A stretch of 64,000 bases of DNA from Streptomyces sp. CB02414 (GCF_001905385.1 NZ_LIPF01000002.1:744001-808000); one strand, 5' to 3'. Numbered from the stretch's first letter, positions 1 to 15,662 are shown. The notes: generated by a model from the sequence alone, not told the origin. A program made the numbers and translations.

Positions 1-1
1 C

Positions 2-925
2 ACCGGCTTCGACGCGGCTACGGTGAACCGGCTGCGCGCGGTGCCGGGAGCGGCCGCCGTCTCCCCGGCCTCCCCGACCGCCGTGTACATCCTGGAGGAG
101 GACGTGGCCCTCATCGGCTCCGAAGCGCGTGCCGTCGCCGACCCCGCCGCGCTGGCGGCCACCACCCGGCTGCCGCTGGCGGCGGGGAAGGTGACCGACC
201 TGGACGACGGCTCGATCATCGTCAACGAGGAGTGGGAGCGGCATTCGGTCGGCGAGCGCGTACGGGTGTGGCTCGGCGACGGCACGGAGAGGACGCTGCG
301 CATCGCCGCCGTGATGCCCACCGGTACCGGCGACAACGGGGTCTACGTCACCTCCGCCAACGCGCCGGGCGCGCCGGTCGACCGGGTGGACGTCACCGTG
401 GCGGCCGGCTCGGACGCCGATGCGGTGGCCGAGGCGCTGCGCGGGGCGGTGGGACCGGCCGGCGGTCAGGTGTCGGACCGGGTCGCATGGCTGGCGTCCG
501 CGCACCCCGAGACCGGCACCACGACCCGGGCGGGCCTCCTCCTGGTCCTCGGCATCGCCCTGCTCTACACCGGGATCTCGCTGGTCAACACCATGGTGAT
601 GGCCACCTCCGACCGGACGCGCGACCTGGCCGCACTGCGGCTGGCGGGTGCCACCAGGTGGCAGGTACTGCGGCTGACCGGCGCGGAGTCGCTGACGGTG
701 GTGGCGGTCGGCGCGGTACTGGGACTGGTCGTGGCCGTCCTCAACCTCGCCGGGATGTGGGGCGCGCTGCGCCTGCTGTCCGTACACAGCACTCCCGACC
801 TGCCGTGGACGGCGCTCGCTGGGGTGATCGGTACCTGCGCGGTACTGGCGGTGATCGCGTCGGTGCTGCCGGCGGCCCTGGCCCTGCGGCGCCGGGCGGT
901 GCGACTGGCGGGAGCACGGGAGTGA
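2..925 (+). CDS. FtsX-like ABC transporter permease, C-terminal part (5' end outside window)
   Basis: The reading frame is open from base 2, so only the C-terminal ~307 residues are present and the GTG at 23 is probably internal. A soluble extracytoplasmic (MacB-periplasmic-core-like) stretch is followed by a membrane segment (around base 530-600), a cytoplasmic loop of the kind DRTRDLAALRLAGATRWQVLRL that is typical of FtsX permeases, and two more hydrophobic segments ending in a basic tail. This is the usual C-terminal half of a MacB/FtsX family permease, which works with an ABC ATPase in lipoprotein, peptide or drug export. The partner ATPase is not in the window, so the substrate cannot be told. 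Confidence 0.85.
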   Translation, partial: TGFDAATVNRLRAVPGAAAVSPASPTAVYILEEDVALIGSEARAVADPAALAATTRLPLAAGKVTDLDDGSIIVNEEWERHSVGERVRVWLGDGTERTLRIAAVMPTGTGDNGVYVTSANAPGAPVDRVDVTVAAGSDADAVAEALRGAVGPAGGQVSDRVAWLASAHPETGTTTRAGLLLVLGIALLYTGISLVNTMVMATSDRTRDLAALRLAGATRWQVLRLTGAESLTVVAVGAVLGLVVAVLNLAGMWGALRLLSVHSTPDLPWTALAGVIGTCAVLAVIASVLPAALALRRRAVRLAGARE

Positions 926-947
926 CCTCGCACTCCCGCACGACGGC

Positions 948-1835
948 TCACTCCCCTTCGGCTCCGAACACCTCCGACGCCGACGAGGCCGTGATCGCCC
1001 GGGTGAACCAGACGTCCAGCACACCCATGTCGGTACACCCGGCGATCCTCGCCCGCTCTCCCTCGGACACCACAACACCCCGCCGCTCCAACAACAGCAG
1101 AATGGCATCGGCCCGCCCCTCGGCCCGCCCCTCGGCCCTGAGATTCTGCGCGGTCTCCGACTGGAAGAAGGAAAGGTCGGCGGCCATGATCTGCCTCCAG
1201 AGTTCCGCGGCCGGCGTCTTGCCGAGGCCTTGTTCCGTGAGCTCGATGAAGATGCTTGCCGTGTTCTCGTCGTCGGCCGACAGGCCCTTCAGGGCCGACG
1301 CCAGCGCTTTCAGTATGGCATCGGCGTCCGGGTCCCGGCGGTGCAGCGCCGCGGACAGCACGGTCAGCGGGATGTCCCGCGCCGCCTCGTCGGGGCTGTC
1401 GATCACGGGCAGCTGGTCCGGCCCGAGGACCAGTGGCCGCACGGTGAGCGAGGGCCACTGCGGTGGGCCGATGTCGACCTCCCTGGACGCCCAGGCAGCC
1501 GTACGCCGGTCGGCGCAGACGACCAGCAGGACCGGGGGCAGCCGGTACTTGGCGTGCAGGTGCGACAAGTAGTACGCCCAGCTCGCGGGCTTGTCGCGGT
1601 CCTGCTTTCCCTGCGACTCGACGGCGAGCAGGAAGCTGCCGTTGTCGCCGGTCTCCATGCGCAGCAGCGTGTCGACGCGCCGTTCCACCGGGCGGTTCTC
1701 GGTGAGGTCGGTGGTGAGCGGTACCGCGGAGACCGGTTCGGCGAAGGAGACGCCGAGCGCCTTGACGGCACGGGCGAAGAGCGCCGGATCCTCCTGGAAG
1801 ATCCGGTGCAGCGCCTCGTGGGATGAACTGACCAT
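948..1835 (-). CDS. PD-(D/E)XK nuclease-like (Rpn/YadD-type) protein
   Basis: This 295-residue protein resembles the large Streptomyces family related to Rpn/YadD recombination-promoting nucleases. A core reads METGDNGSFLLAVESQGKQD, where an acidic residue is followed by a strand ending in E-x-Q, a common variant of the D...E-x-K nuclease motif. The C-terminus has an RAEGRAEGRADAILLLLERRG segment that is common in this family. I chose the ATG at 1835, where family similarity begins, because the upstream extension is unlike protein. No clear ribosome binding site precedes it. The role is not known; nuclease activity is inference. It lies just downstream of tuf but beyond its terminator. Confidence 0.75.
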   Translation of the reverse strand: MVSSSHEALHRIFQEDPALFARAVKALGVSFAEPVSAVPLTTDLTENRPVERRVDTLLRMETGDNGSFLLAVESQGKQDRDKPASWAYYLSHLHAKYRLPPVLLVVCADRRTAAWASREVDIGPPQWPSLTVRPLVLGPDQLPVIDSPDEAARDIPLTVLSAALHRRDPDADAILKALASALKGLSADDENTASIFIELTEQGLGKTPAAELWRQIMAADLSFFQSETAQNLRAEGRAEGRADAILLLLERRGVVVSEGERARIAGCTDMGVLDVWFTRAITASSASEVFGAEGE

Positions 1836-1950
1836 GCGGCGAATGTAGAAGAGCACCGGACATTGCCAGGTACATATGCCGATCGTTACCGCGGACGAGT
1901 GACAACTGGGCCGCCACCATTGACGCGCGCAGGCCTCCGGCAACGACGAA

Positions 1951-1982
1951 GGGGCCCGCACGACCGAAGTCGTGCGGGCCCC
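1951..1982 (-). terminator. Terminator hairpin downstream of tuf
   Basis: A perfect 14-bp inverted repeat (GGGGCCCGCACGAC and its complement) with a CGAA tetraloop lies about 50 bases past the tuf stop. Read on the minus strand, it is followed by the T-containing tail TTCGTCGTT. It probably ends the fusA/tuf transcript. Confidence 0.8.
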
Positions 1983-2033
1983 TCCTCAGGCATCAGCCCA
2001 TGTCAGGTCAGTTGACCGACAAGCAAGCGGAGC

Positions 2034-3227
<1,194 letters not shown>

Positions 3228-3305
3228 TGGGGTCCTCCTGTGGAGTGGTTCTGTACGCCTTACTCATCGGCGCCAGGTGATCTTTGCTGGAAAGCCCGGG
3301 TGCCG

Positions 3306-3338
3306 GGGGCATTCCGCCGGTTCACGGCGGAATGCCCC
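3306..3338 (-). other. Perfect hairpin in the fusA-tuf spacer
   Basis: Two perfect 14-base arms (GGGGCATTCCGCCG and its complement) with a five-base loop sit between fusA and tuf. There is no good T-tract on either strand, so it may be an attenuator, a processing site or a partial terminator. Its presence suggests that tuf levels are set separately from fusA. Confidence 0.6.
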
Positions 3339-3399
3339 ATGCAGGCTCCGGGGTCAAGCCTAAAGCGTGTTTACGGGGTCCGTTAAACGGAGTAGTCCG

Positions 3400-5526
3400 T
3401 TACTCGCCCTTGGCCTTCGCGATGATCTCCTCGGCGACGTTCCGGGGAACCTCGGCGTAGGAGTCGAACTGCATCGAGTAGCTTGCGCGACCCGACGTCT
3501 TGCTGCGGAGGTCGCCGACGTAGCCGAACATCTCCGACAGGGGCACGAGGCCCTTGACGACGCGGGCGCCCGCACGCTCCTCCATGGCCTGGATCTGGCC
3601 ACGGCGGGAGTTGATGTCGCCGATGACCTCACCCATGTAGTCCTCGGGCGTGGTGACCTCGACGGCCATCATCGGCTCCAGGAGCACGGGCGAAGCCTTG
3701 CGCGCGGCCTCCTTGAAGGCCTGCGAACCGGCGATCTTGAAGGCGAGCTCGGAGGAGTCGACCTCGTGGTAGCCACCGTCGATGAGCGTGACGCGGACGC
3801 CCGTCATCTCGTAGCCGGCCAGGATGCCGAACTGCATGGCCTCCTGCGCACCGGCGTCCACCGAAGGGATGTACTCCTTCGGGATGCGGCCACCGGTGAC
3901 CTTGTTCACGAACTCGTACGAGGCGTCGCCGCCCTCGATCGGCTCGATCGCGATCTGCACCTTGGCGAACTGACCGGTACCACCGGTCTGCTTCTTGTGG
4001 GTGTAGTCCACGCGCTCGACGGTCTTGCGGATCGTCTCACGGTACGCGACCTGCGGCTTGCCGACGTTGGCCTCGACCTTGAACTCGCGCTTCATCCGGT
4101 CGACCAGCACCTCGAGGTGAAGCTCGCCCATACCGCCGATGACGGTCTGGCCGGTCTCCTCGTTGGTGTGCACCTGGAAGGAGGGGTCCTCCTCCGCGAG
4201 ACGCTGGATGGCGACACCCAGCTTCTCCTGGTCGCCCTTGGACTTGGGCTCGATCGCGACCTCGATGACCGGCGCCGGGAAGTCCATGGACTCCAGGATG
4301 ACCGGGTTCTTGTCGTCGGACAGCGTCTCACCGGTGGTGGTCTGCTTCAGGCCCATGACGGCGACGATGTCGCCGGCGCCCACCGACTCGATCTCCTCAC
4401 GCTTGTTCGCGTGCATGCGGTAGATCTTGCCGATGCGCTCCTTCTTGCCCTTGACGGAGTTCAGCACGGCGGTGCCGGACACCAGGCGGCCCGAGTAGAC
4501 CCGGACGAAGGTGAGCTTGCCGAGGTGCGGGTCGCTCATGATCTTGAACGCGAGCGCGGCCAGCGGCTCGTCCTCGGACGGCTTGCGCTTGACGACGACC
4601 TCGGGGTCCTTGACGTCCTGGCCCTCGATGGCCTCGACGTCGAGCGGGGTCGGCAGGTAGCGCACGACCGCGTCGAGCAGGGGCTGGACGCCCTTGTTCT
4701 TGAACGCGGTGCCGCAGAACACCGGGGTGACGGTGGTCTCGTCGGACTTGCCGGACGCGATGGTGATACGACGGATCGCGGCGTACAGCTGCTCCTCGGT
4801 GGGTTCCTGGCCCTCCAGGAACAGCTCCATGATCTCTTCGTCGTTCTCCGCGACGGCCTCGACCAGCTTGCCGCGCCACTCCTCGGCGGCCTCGGTGTGC
4901 GTGGCCGGGATGTCGACGGTCTCGTACATCTCGCCCTTGGCCGCGTCGGCGGACCACACGAGCGCCTTCATGCGGACGAGGTCCACGACGCCCTGGAAGT
5001 CGGCCTCGGCACCGATCGGGAGCTGCATGACGAGCGGCTGGGCGCCCAGGCGGTCCGAGATCATCTCCACGCAGCGGTGGAACTCGGCGCCGGTACGGTC
5101 CAGCTTGTTGACGAAGCAGATGCGCGGCACGCCGTAACGGTCGGCCTGACGCCACACCGTCTCGGACTGCGGCTCGACACCGGCGACACCGTCGAACACG
5201 GTCACGGCACCGTCGAGCACACGCAGGGAACGCTCCACCTCGACGGTGAAGTCGACGTGCCCCGGGGTGTCGATGATGTTGATCGTGTAGTCGTTGTCCT
5301 CGAGCGGCCAGTGGCAGGTGGTCGCAGCAGACGTGATCGTGATGCCACGCTCCTGCTCCTGCTCCATCCAGTCCATCGTGGCGGCGCCGTCGTGGACCTC
5401 ACCGATCTTGTACGACACACCCGTGTAGAACAGGATCCGCTCGGTGGTGGTCGTCTTGCCCGCGTCGATGTGGGCCATGATCCCGATGTTGCGGACCTTG
5501 GCCAGGTCAAGTGAAGTGGTAGCCAT
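3400..5526 (-). CDS. fusA: Elongation factor G
   Basis: This 708-residue translocase GTPase starts with ATG at 5526. It shows the P-loop AHIDAGKTT, the switch II motif DTPGHVDF, and NKLDRTG. Domains II to V follow, including the domain IV stretch YRETIRK ... [14 protein letters not shown] that reaches into the decoding site during translocation and ribosome recycling. The length and order are those of standard bacterial EF-G. It sits 39 bases downstream of rpsG in the str operon. No unusual residues or frame disruptions are seen. Confidence 0.98.
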   Translation of the reverse strand: MATTSLDLAKVRNIGIMAHIDAGKTTTTERILFYTGVSYKIGEVHDGAATMDWMEQEQERGITITSAATTCHWPLEDNDYTINIIDTPGHVDFTVEVERSLRVLDGAVTVFDGVAGVEPQSETVWRQADRYGVPRICFVNKLDRTGAEFHRCVEMISDRLGAQPLVMQLPIGAEADFQGVVDLVRMKALVWSADAAKGEMYETVDIPATHTEAAEEWRGKLVEAVAENDEEIMELFLEGQEPTEEQLYAAIRRITIASGKSDETTVTPVFCGTAFKNKGVQPLLDAVVRYLPTPLDVEAIEGQDVKDPEVVVKRKPSEDEPLAALAFKIMSDPHLGKLTFVRVYSGRLVSGTAVLNSVKGKKERIGKIYRMHANKREEIESVGAGDIVAVMGLKQTTTGETLSDDKNPVILESMDFPAPVIEVAIEPKSKGDQEKLGVAIQRLAEEDPSFQVHTNEETGQTVIGGMGELHLEVLVDRMKREFKVEANVGKPQVAYRETIRKTVERVDYTHKKQTGGTGQFAKVQIAIEPIEGGDASYEFVNKVTGGRIPKEYIPSVDAGAQEAMQFGILAGYEMTGVRVTLIDGGYHEVDSSELAFKIAGSQAFKEAARKASPVLLEPMMAVEVTTPEDYMGEVIGDINSRRGQIQAMEERAGARVVKGLVPLSEMFGYVGDLRSKTSGRASYSMQFDSYAEVPRNVAEEIIAKAKGE

Positions 5527-5565
5527 AAGGCTTCAGTCTTCTCTCGGTCTCGATGTGGGTAGCGA

Positions 5566-6036
5566 CTACCAGCGGTAGTGCGCGAAGGCCTTGTTGGACT
5601 CGGCCATCTTGTGCGTGTCCTCGCGCTTCTTCACAGCGGCACCGAGGCCGTTGGAGGCGTCGAGGAGCTCGTTGAGCAGACGCTCGGTCATGGTCTTCTC
5701 GCGACGGGCGCGGGAGTAACCGACCAGCCAGCGCAGCGCGAGGGTGTTGGCGCGACCGGGCTTGACCTCGATCGGCACCTGGTACGTCGCACCACCGACA
5801 CGGCGGGACTTGACCTCGAGGGTCGGCTTGATGTTCTCGAGAGCGCGCTTGAGCGTGATGACCGGGTCGTTGCCGGTCTTCTCGCGCAGGCCCTCCATGG
5901 CGCCGTAGACGATGCGCTCGGCGGTGGAGCGCTTGCCGTTCAGCAGCACCTTGTTGATCAGGGAGGTCACCAGAGGAGAACCGTAGACCGGGTCGATGAT
6001 GACCGGGCGCTTCGGGGCGGGGCCCTTACGAGGCAT
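5566..6036 (-). CDS. rpsG: 30S ribosomal protein S7
   Basis: This 156-residue protein is the normal length for S7. It begins [13 protein letters not shown], contains the [14 protein letters not shown] core strand and ends in the [14 protein letters not shown] tail. It nucleates assembly of the 30S head and contacts the 3' major domain of 16S rRNA. The ATG at 6036 lies two bases past the rpsL stop, with GGAGAAG inside the end of rpsL as its ribosome binding site, so translation of the two genes is probably coupled. Confidence 0.98.
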   Translation of the reverse strand: MPRKGPAPKRPVIIDPVYGSPLVTSLINKVLLNGKRSTAERIVYGAMEGLREKTGNDPVITLKRALENIKPTLEVKSRRVGGATYQVPIEVKPGRANTLALRWLVGYSRARREKTMTERLLNELLDASNGLGAAVKKREDTHKMAESNKAFAHYRW

Positions 6037-6038
6037 TC

Positions 6039-6410
6039 TTACTTCTCCTTCTTGGCGCCGTAGCGGCTGCGGGCCTGCTTGCGGTTCTTGACACCCTGGG
6101 TGTCGAGCGAACCGCGGATGATCTTGTAGCGAACACCAGGCAGGTCCTTCACACGGCCGCCGCGCACGAGCACGATGGAGTGCTCCTGCAGGTTGTGCCC
6201 CTCACCCGGAATGTAAGCGGTGACCTCGATCCCGCTGGTCAGACGCACACGCGCGACCTTACGCAGGGCCGAGTTCGGCTTCTTCGGGGTGGTCGTGAAC
6301 ACACGCGTGCAGACGCCGCGACGCTGAGGGGAACCCTCGAGTGCGGGCGTCTTGTTCTTCTCGACCTTGTCCTGCCGGCCCTTACGGACCAGCTGCTGGA
6401 TCGTAGGCAC
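6039..6410 (-). CDS. rpsL: 30S ribosomal protein S12
   Basis: This 123-residue protein of the decoding centre starts at a GTG (6410) preceded by GGAGAAGTA. An upstream extension is open in frame but does not look like S12. The conserved [10 protein letters not shown] loop and [14 protein letters not shown] are present. Lys43 and Lys88, the positions changed in streptomycin-resistant and antibiotic-overproducing Streptomyces mutants, are both wild type. It is the first gene of the rpsL-rpsG-fusA-tuf unit, and a good vegetative promoter lies about 190 bases upstream. Confidence 0.98.
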   Translation of the reverse strand: MPTIQQLVRKGRQDKVEKNKTPALEGSPQRRGVCTRVFTTTPKKPNSALRKVARVRLTSGIEVTAYIPGEGHNLQEHSIVLVRGGRVKDLPGVRYKIIRGSLDTQGVKNRKQARSRYGAKKEK

Positions 6411-6754
6411 TACTTCTCCGGTTTCTGTGTGCCGAATGGTAAAGCTAACCTGGAACATCGCCGACCCACGCGGTCGGGTGTGTCGAAGCCGCGAGCTCCG
6501 GCCGCAGGGCGGAAGAAGACGCGATTTACGGTGGCCACGCACGCCCCGGTGCGGTCGTAGGCACGCACGAGGGCCAGGGCACACCCCAGGCACAAGGTCT
6601 GAGCGTACCTATCGCATTTGCTGCGGTCAAAACAAATGCCTCAGGGGCGCGAGTGGACGGGCCGGAACCAGACCCTTCCCGGGTCGGCGCGGACGGCTCA
6701 TCCGTATGATCATCCGGCCCCGGCGGTACTGACCATCGAGAGGACGTGCGGAGC
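6411..6754. other. Intergenic region between rpsL and a divergent lipoprotein gene
   Basis: This 344-base region holds the rpsL promoter and leader on the minus strand and the start region of the plus-strand lipoprotein gene. The extended reading frames through it have no family resemblance, so I read it as non-coding. Confidence 0.7.
6602..6630 (-). promoter_or_regulatory. Candidate vegetative promoter of the rpsL operon
   Basis: On the minus strand a TTGACC -35 box is separated by exactly 17 bases from a TACGCT -10 box. This predicts a leader of roughly 190 nucleotides before rpsL. Spacing and boxes fit the main HrdB-type sigma factor. No mapping data are available here. Confidence 0.65.
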
Positions 6755-8110
6755 ATGCGCAGGACGATGTCCGTGGTGAGCACCACACTGGCGGCGCTGG
6801 TACTGGCCGGCTGCGGCGGAGGCGGCTCCCCGGACGCGACGGACGCGAACAAGGGTTCCGCCTCGCCGTCCCGCGGAACGTCCCCCGACCCGGAGGGTCC
6901 CTCGGAGCTGCTGACCGTCCCCTCCGCCTACGACCCGAAGCGGGGTTGGCAGCACACTCTGGACTGGATGCCGGAGGACTACGCCGCGCAGCCCCTGACA
7001 GCCGTCGGCACCCGCACCGACACGGTCGCCTATGTGGACACCACCGAGGACGGGTACGTCGTTCAGGTGCGGGACGCCTCCACAGGTGCGGTCCGCTTCA
7101 CGAGTCGGCCCTGGGATCCCCCCGCCCCCACGGAGGCCGACGGCCTGATGAGTGGCCCGGTGCTGCTGCCCTCCGTGGCCACGGCTGTCCAGGACGGTCG
7201 TGAGTACGTCGTGCTGTGGGCCCACGGCGAGACCGGCGGGGACGCCCTCAACAAGGGCAAGCAGTCCGTCCGCCTCCAGGTGTTTCCGGCCGACGCCTCG
7301 GGCAGCGCGGTGGCTCCGGCCCGCGAGATCGACATCCCGGTCGAACTGTCGGCATTCGGCGAAGACCGCCTCCGGGTGGCCGACTTCGGCACAGGTCTGG
7401 AGGTCCACTGGGAGTCGGAGAACACCGACAGGAACGCCGTCGCGGTGGACGTCACCAGCGGTACGCTCGACCGCTGCGCGGACGCCTGCGCCGAGGGCAT
7501 CGGCCGTATCGGGACCGACGAGGGCTGGGTCGTCTCCGACCGCTCCCAGGGCGCCGTGTCGATGCCCGGCGTCTGGGACATCCGTGACGCGGCCCCGCCC
7601 GGCGCCACGTACCCGGACGACACGGCGAGCAACGAGTTCGTGGGCGTCGCCGGCGGTCGTCTCCTCACCCGGTGGCAGGCCGAGTCCGGCAGTGTCGTGC
7701 AGCCCCTGACCGCCCTGCACGACGCGACCACGGGCAAGCTGGAGACCAGCGTCGTCTGCGACCGCCCGGACGGCGAGAAGGCCGTCGCCTCCCCCGACGG
7801 CCGCTTCGTCGCCGCCGGCACCGTCGCCTTCGACCTCCAGCGGCGCAGCGGCCACTGCCTCGACGCGGGTGCGGAACGCAAGGCCAGCGTGTACATCTGG
7901 TCGATCGCCGACGGCGGCACCGCCTACGGCACGCTCGACGACACGCGCACGGACAACGAGCAGACCGCCGAGGTCGACCTTTCCACCGGCACCCCCCGGC
8001 TCCTCCCCGAAGGCACCCTCGTTCCCGACCTGACCCTGAAGACCACCGGCGTCTTCCTGACCCCGAGCCCCACCTACGGCCTGCTGATCTCGGTGCTCCA
8101 CACCCGGTGA
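6755..8110 (+). CDS. Secreted lipoprotein of unknown function
   Basis: This is a 451-residue protein with a lipoprotein signal: [21 protein letters not shown], a basic n-region, a hydrophobic core and an LAGC lipobox. A Ser/Asp/Pro-rich linker follows. The remainder looks like an all-beta, PQQ/WD40-like fold (repeated strand patterns such as VVQVRDASTGAVRF and LLTRWQAESG), but I cannot assign a family with certainty. An in-frame GTG at 6746 is an alternative start. It is transcribed convergently with rpoC and shares a bidirectional terminator with it. No function can be named. Confidence 0.75.
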   Translation: MRRTMSVVSTTLAALVLAGCGGGGSPDATDANKGSASPSRGTSPDPEGPSELLTVPSAYDPKRGWQHTLDWMPEDYAAQPLTAVGTRTDTVAYVDTTEDGYVVQVRDASTGAVRFTSRPWDPPAPTEADGLMSGPVLLPSVATAVQDGREYVVLWAHGETGGDALNKGKQSVRLQVFPADASGSAVAPAREIDIPVELSAFGEDRLRVADFGTGLEVHWESENTDRNAVAVDVTSGTLDRCADACAEGIGRIGTDEGWVVSDRSQGAVSMPGVWDIRDAAPPGATYPDDTASNEFVGVAGGRLLTRWQAESGSVVQPLTALHDATTGKLETSVVCDRPDGEKAVASPDGRFVAAGTVAFDLQRRSGHCLDAGAERKASVYIWSIADGGTAYGTLDDTRTDNEQTAEVDLSTGTPRLLPEGTLVPDLTLKTTGVFLTPSPTYGLLISVLHTR

Positions 8111-8123
8111 CACCGCTCACGCC

Positions 8124-8157
8124 GAAGGGCGGCCACCCCGTGGGGTGACCGCCCTTC
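8124..8157. terminator. Bidirectional terminator between the lipoprotein gene and rpoC
   Basis: A 16-base arm beginning GAAGGGCGGCC pairs with its complement with one mismatch, in the short convergent space between the plus-strand gene (ends 8110) and rpoC (ends 8180). It can serve both strands. Confidence 0.75.
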
Positions 8158-8179
8158 ATGCGATCAAGCGACTGCTCGC

Positions 8180-12079
<3,900 letters not shown>

Positions 12080-12138
12080 TATGCGTCAATCCCTCTCAGG
12101 GTTGTAAGTCTGTGGTCTGAAACGGGGGTCGCGGGATC

Positions 12139-12167
12139 GGCGGGGCCTCCGGGTGGGAGGCCCCGCC
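12139..12167 (-). other. GC-rich hairpin in the rpoB-rpoC spacer
   Basis: A perfect 12-bp stem (GGCGGGGCCTCC and complement) with a five-base loop lies between the rpoB stop and the rpoC start. No T-tract follows, so it is more likely a processing or stability element than a full terminator. Confidence 0.55.
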
Positions 12168-12176
12168 TGACTCCCG

Positions 12177-15100
12177 TCAGACCTCTTCGACGCTGCTCGG
12201 CTCGCGCCGCGACAGGTCGATGCCGAGCTCCTCCGCAGCGCGGAAGACGTCCTCGTCGGTGTCACGCATCTCGATGGACATGCCGTCCGAGGACAGCACC
12301 TCCACGTTGAGGCACAGGGACTGCATCTCCTTGATGAGCACCTTGAAGGACTCGGGGATGCCGGGCTCAGGGATGTTCTCGCCCTTGACGATGGCCTCGT
12401 AGACCTTCACGCGGCCGGTCACGTCGTCGGACTTGATGGTCAGCAGCTCCTGGAGGGCGTACGCGGCGCCGTAAGCCTCCAGCGCCCACACCTCCATCTC
12501 ACCGAAGCGCTGGCCACCGAACTGGGCCTTACCACCCAGCGGCTGCTGGGTGATCATCGAGTACGGGCCGGTCGACCGGGCGTGCAGCTTGTCGTCGACC
12601 AGGTGGTGGAGCTTGAGGATGTACATGTACCCGACCGAGATCGGGTCCGGGAACGGCTCACCGCTGCGGCCGTCGAACAGCCGCGCCTTGCCGGACGGGA
12701 GCACCATGCGCTCGCCGTCGCGGTTCGGGATGGTGTGCTGGAGCAGGCCGGCCAGCTCGTCCTCGCGCGCACCGTCGAAGACCGGGGTGGCGACGTTGGT
12801 GCCGGGCTCGACCTTGTCGGCGCCGATCGCCTGGAGGCGCTGCGCCCACTCCTCCGCGAGGCCGGAGACGTCCCAGCCGCGGCTGGCGAGCCAGCCGAGG
12901 TGGATCTCCAGGACCTGTCCCGGGTTCATTCGGGACGGGACACCCAGCGGGTTCAGGATGATGTCGACGGGCGTGCCGTCCTCCAGGAACGGCATGTCCT
13001 CGATCGGGTTGATCTTGGAGATGACGCCCTTGTTGCCATGGCGGCCGGCGAGCTTGTCACCGTCGGTGATCTTGCGCTTCTGCGCGACGTAGACGCGGAC
13101 CAGCTGGTTCACGCCGGGCGGCAGCTCGTCGCCCTCCTCGCGGTCGAAGACGCGGACGCCGATGACCTTGCCGATCTCACCGTGCGGCACCTTCAGGGAG
13201 GTGTCACGGACCTCGCGCGCCTTCTCACCGAAGATCGCGCGGAGCAGGCGCTCCTCCGGGGTCAGCTCGGTCTCACCCTTGGGCGTGACCTTGCCGACGA
13301 GGATGTCGCCGGCGACGACCTCGGCACCGATGCGGATGATGCCGCGCTCGTCGAGGTCGGCGAGGACCTCCTCGGAGACGTTCGGGATGTCCCGGGTGAT
13401 CTCCTCGGGGCCGAGCTTGGTGTCACGGGCGTCGACCTCGTGCTCCTCGATGTGGATCGAGGAGAGGACGTCGTCCTGCACGAGGCGCTGCGACAGGATG
13501 ATCGCGTCCTCGTAGTTGTGACCCTCCCACGGCATGAACGCGACCAGCAGGTTCTTGCCGAGCGCCATCTCGCCGTTCTCGGTGGCCGGACCGTCGGCCA
13601 GGACCTGGCCCTCGATGACCCGGTCGCCCTCGGCGACGATGACCTTCTGGTTGACCGAGGTGCCCTGGTTGGACCGGGAGAACTTGGCCAGGCGGTACGT
13701 GATGTACGTGCCGTCGTCGTTGGTGGTGGTGATGTAGTCCGCGGAGACCTCCTGGACCACACCCGCCTTCTCGGCCTTGACCACGTCGCCGGCGTCGGCG
13801 GCGGAGCGGTACTCCATGCCGGTGCCGACCAGCGGGGACTCGCTCTTGATGAGCGGCACCGCCTGACGCATCATGTTCGCGCCCATGAGGGCACGGTTGG
13901 CGTCGTCGTGCTCGAGGAACGGGATCATGGCGGTCGCGACCGACACCATCTGGCGCGGCGAGACGTCCATGTAGTCGACGTCGTCGCCGGGGACGTAGTC
14001 GACCTCGCCGCCACGGCGGCGGACCAGGACGCGGGCCTCGGAGAAGCGCATGTCGTCGTTGAGCGTGGCGTTGGCCTGCGCGATGACGAAGCGGTCCTCC
14101 TCGTCGGCGGTCAGGTAGTCCACGTCGTCCGTGACCTGGCCGTCGACGACCTTGCGGTAAGGCGTCTCGATGAAGCCGAAGGGGTTGATCCGGCCGTACG
14201 AGGCGAGCGAGCCGATCAGACCGATGTTCGGGCCTTCGGGCGTCTCGATCGGGCACATACGGCCGTAGTGCGACGGGTGCACGTCGCGGACCTCGAAGCC
14301 CGCCCGCTCACGGGAGAGACCACCCGGGCCGAGGGCGTTCAGACGACGCTTGTGCGTCAGCCCCGACAGCGGGTTGTTCTGGTCCATGAACTGGGACAGC
14401 TGGCTGGTGCCGAAGAACTCCTTGATGGAGGCGACGACCGGCCGGATGTTGATCAGGGTCTGCGGCGTGATCGCCTCGACGTCCTGGGTGGTCATGCGCT
14501 CGCGCACGACGCGCTCCATACGGGCGAGACCCGTACGGACCTGGTTCTGGATCAGCTCGCCGACGTTACGGATACGGCGGTTGCCGAAGTGGTCGATGTC
14601 GTCGGTCTCGACGACGATCTCCCGGCCCGACTCGCCGATCGTCTCGGTCTCACCGGCGTGCAGCTTCACCAGGTACTTGATGGTGGCGATGACGTCGTCG
14701 GTGGTGAGCACGCCGGCGTCCAGCGGCTCGTCCGCGCCGAGCTTCTTGTTGACCTTGTAGCGGCCGACCTTGGCGAGGTCGTAGCGCTTCGGGTTGAAGT
14801 ACAGGTTCTCCAGAAGCGTCTGCGCGGCCTCACGCGTGGGGGGCTCGCCCGGACGCAGCTTGCGGTAGATGTCGAGCAGCGCGTCGTCCTGGCCCTGGGT
14901 GTGGTCCTTCTCCAGGGTGGCGCGCATGGACTCGTACTCGCCGAACTCCTCGAGGATCTGCTCGGTGGTCCAGCCGAGGGCCTTGAGGAGGACGGTCACG
15001 GACTGCTTGCGCTTGCGGTCGATGCGCACACCGACCATGTCGCGCTTGTCGATCTCCATCTCCAGCCAGGCACCCCGGGACGGGATGATCTTGGCGGAGA

Positions 15101-15662
15101 AGATGTCCTTGTCGGACGTCTTGTCGATGGAGGAGTCGAAGTAGACACCCGGCGAACGGACCAGCTGCGACACGACGACACGCTCGGTGCCGTTGATGAC
15201 GAAGGTGCCCTTGTTGGTCATGAGCGGGAAGTCGCCCATGAAGACCGTCTGGGACTTGATCTCGCCGGTCTCGTTGTTGGTGAACTCGGCGGTGACGAAG
15301 AGCGGGGCCGCGTACGTGAAGTCACGGTCCTTGCACTCGTCGATGCTGTTCTTGGGGGGCTCGAAGCGGTGGTCGCGGAACGTCAGCGACATCGACCCGG
15401 AGAAGTCCTCGATCGGCGAGATCTCCTCGAAGATCTCCTCCAGACCGGACTTGGTGGGGACGTCCTGACCGGACTCCAGAGCCGACTCGACGCGAGCCTT
15501 CCAGGCGTCGTTGCCGAGGAGCCAGTCGAAGCTCTCGGTTTGCAGCGCGAGAAGGTTCGGAACCTCGAGGGGCTCCTTGATCTTTGCAAAGGAGATGCGC
15601 AGCGGGGCGGTGCTGGCAGCGTTGTTCGTATTCGCGGTCGAGGCATTGCGCGAGGCGGCCAA
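12177..15662 (-). CDS. rpoB: DNA-directed RNA polymerase subunit beta
   Basis: This is the 1161-residue beta subunit. I place the start at a TTG (15662) preceded by GGAAGGA, giving an N-terminus of the form (M)[13 protein letters not shown]; a longer in-frame extension lacks protein character. The rifampicin region reads [19 protein letters not shown] then [21 protein letters not shown]. Position 442 is Asn, where E. coli has Ser531; His437, Ser433 and Arg440 are unchanged. Other beta landmarks include [38 protein letters not shown] and [24 protein letters not shown] (the last cited in part). It lies 589 bases downstream of rplL with its own likely promoter. Confidence 0.98.
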   Translation of the reverse strand: MAASRNASTANTNNAASTAPLRISFAKIKEPLEVPNLLALQTESFDWLLGNDAWKARVESALESGQDVPTKSGLEEIFEEISPIEDFSGSMSLTFRDHRFEPPKNSIDECKDRDFTYAAPLFVTAEFTNNETGEIKSQTVFMGDFPLMTNKGTFVINGTERVVVSQLVRSPGVYFDSSIDKTSDKDIFSAKIIPSRGAWLEMEIDKRDMVGVRIDRKRKQSVTVLLKALGWTTEQILEEFGEYESMRATLEKDHTQGQDDALLDIYRKLRPGEPPTREAAQTLLENLYFNPKRYDLAKVGRYKVNKKLGADEPLDAGVLTTDDVIATIKYLVKLHAGETETIGESGREIVVETDDIDHFGNRRIRNVGELIQNQVRTGLARMERVVRERMTTQDVEAITPQTLINIRPVVASIKEFFGTSQLSQFMDQNNPLSGLTHKRRLNALGPGGLSRERAGFEVRDVHPSHYGRMCPIETPEGPNIGLIGSLASYGRINPFGFIETPYRKVVDGQVTDDVDYLTADEEDRFVIAQANATLNDDMRFSEARVLVRRRGGEVDYVPGDDVDYMDVSPRQMVSVATAMIPFLEHDDANRALMGANMMRQAVPLIKSESPLVGTGMEYRSAADAGDVVKAEKAGVVQEVSADYITTTNDDGTYITYRLAKFSRSNQGTSVNQKVIVAEGDRVIEGQVLADGPATENGEMALGKNLLVAFMPWEGHNYEDAIILSQRLVQDDVLSSIHIEEHEVDARDTKLGPEEITRDIPNVSEEVLADLDERGIIRIGAEVVAGDILVGKVTPKGETELTPEERLLRAIFGEKAREVRDTSLKVPHGEIGKVIGVRVFDREEGDELPPGVNQLVRVYVAQKRKITDGDKLAGRHGNKGVISKINPIEDMPFLEDGTPVDIILNPLGVPSRMNPGQVLEIHLGWLASRGWDVSGLAEEWAQRLQAIGADKVEPGTNVATPVFDGAREDELAGLLQHTIPNRDGERMVLPSGKARLFDGRSGEPFPDPISVGYMYILKLHHLVDDKLHARSTGPYSMITQQPLGGKAQFGGQRFGEMEVWALEAYGAAYALQELLTIKSDDVTGRVKVYEAIVKGENIPEPGIPESFKVLIKEMQSLCLNVEVLSSDGMSIEMRDTDEDVFRAAEELGIDLSRREPSSVEEV

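Noticed and set aside
3367..5514. 715-codon plus-strand frame opposite fusA
   Set aside because: Antisense of a perfectly conserved EF-G gene; no recognisable domains.
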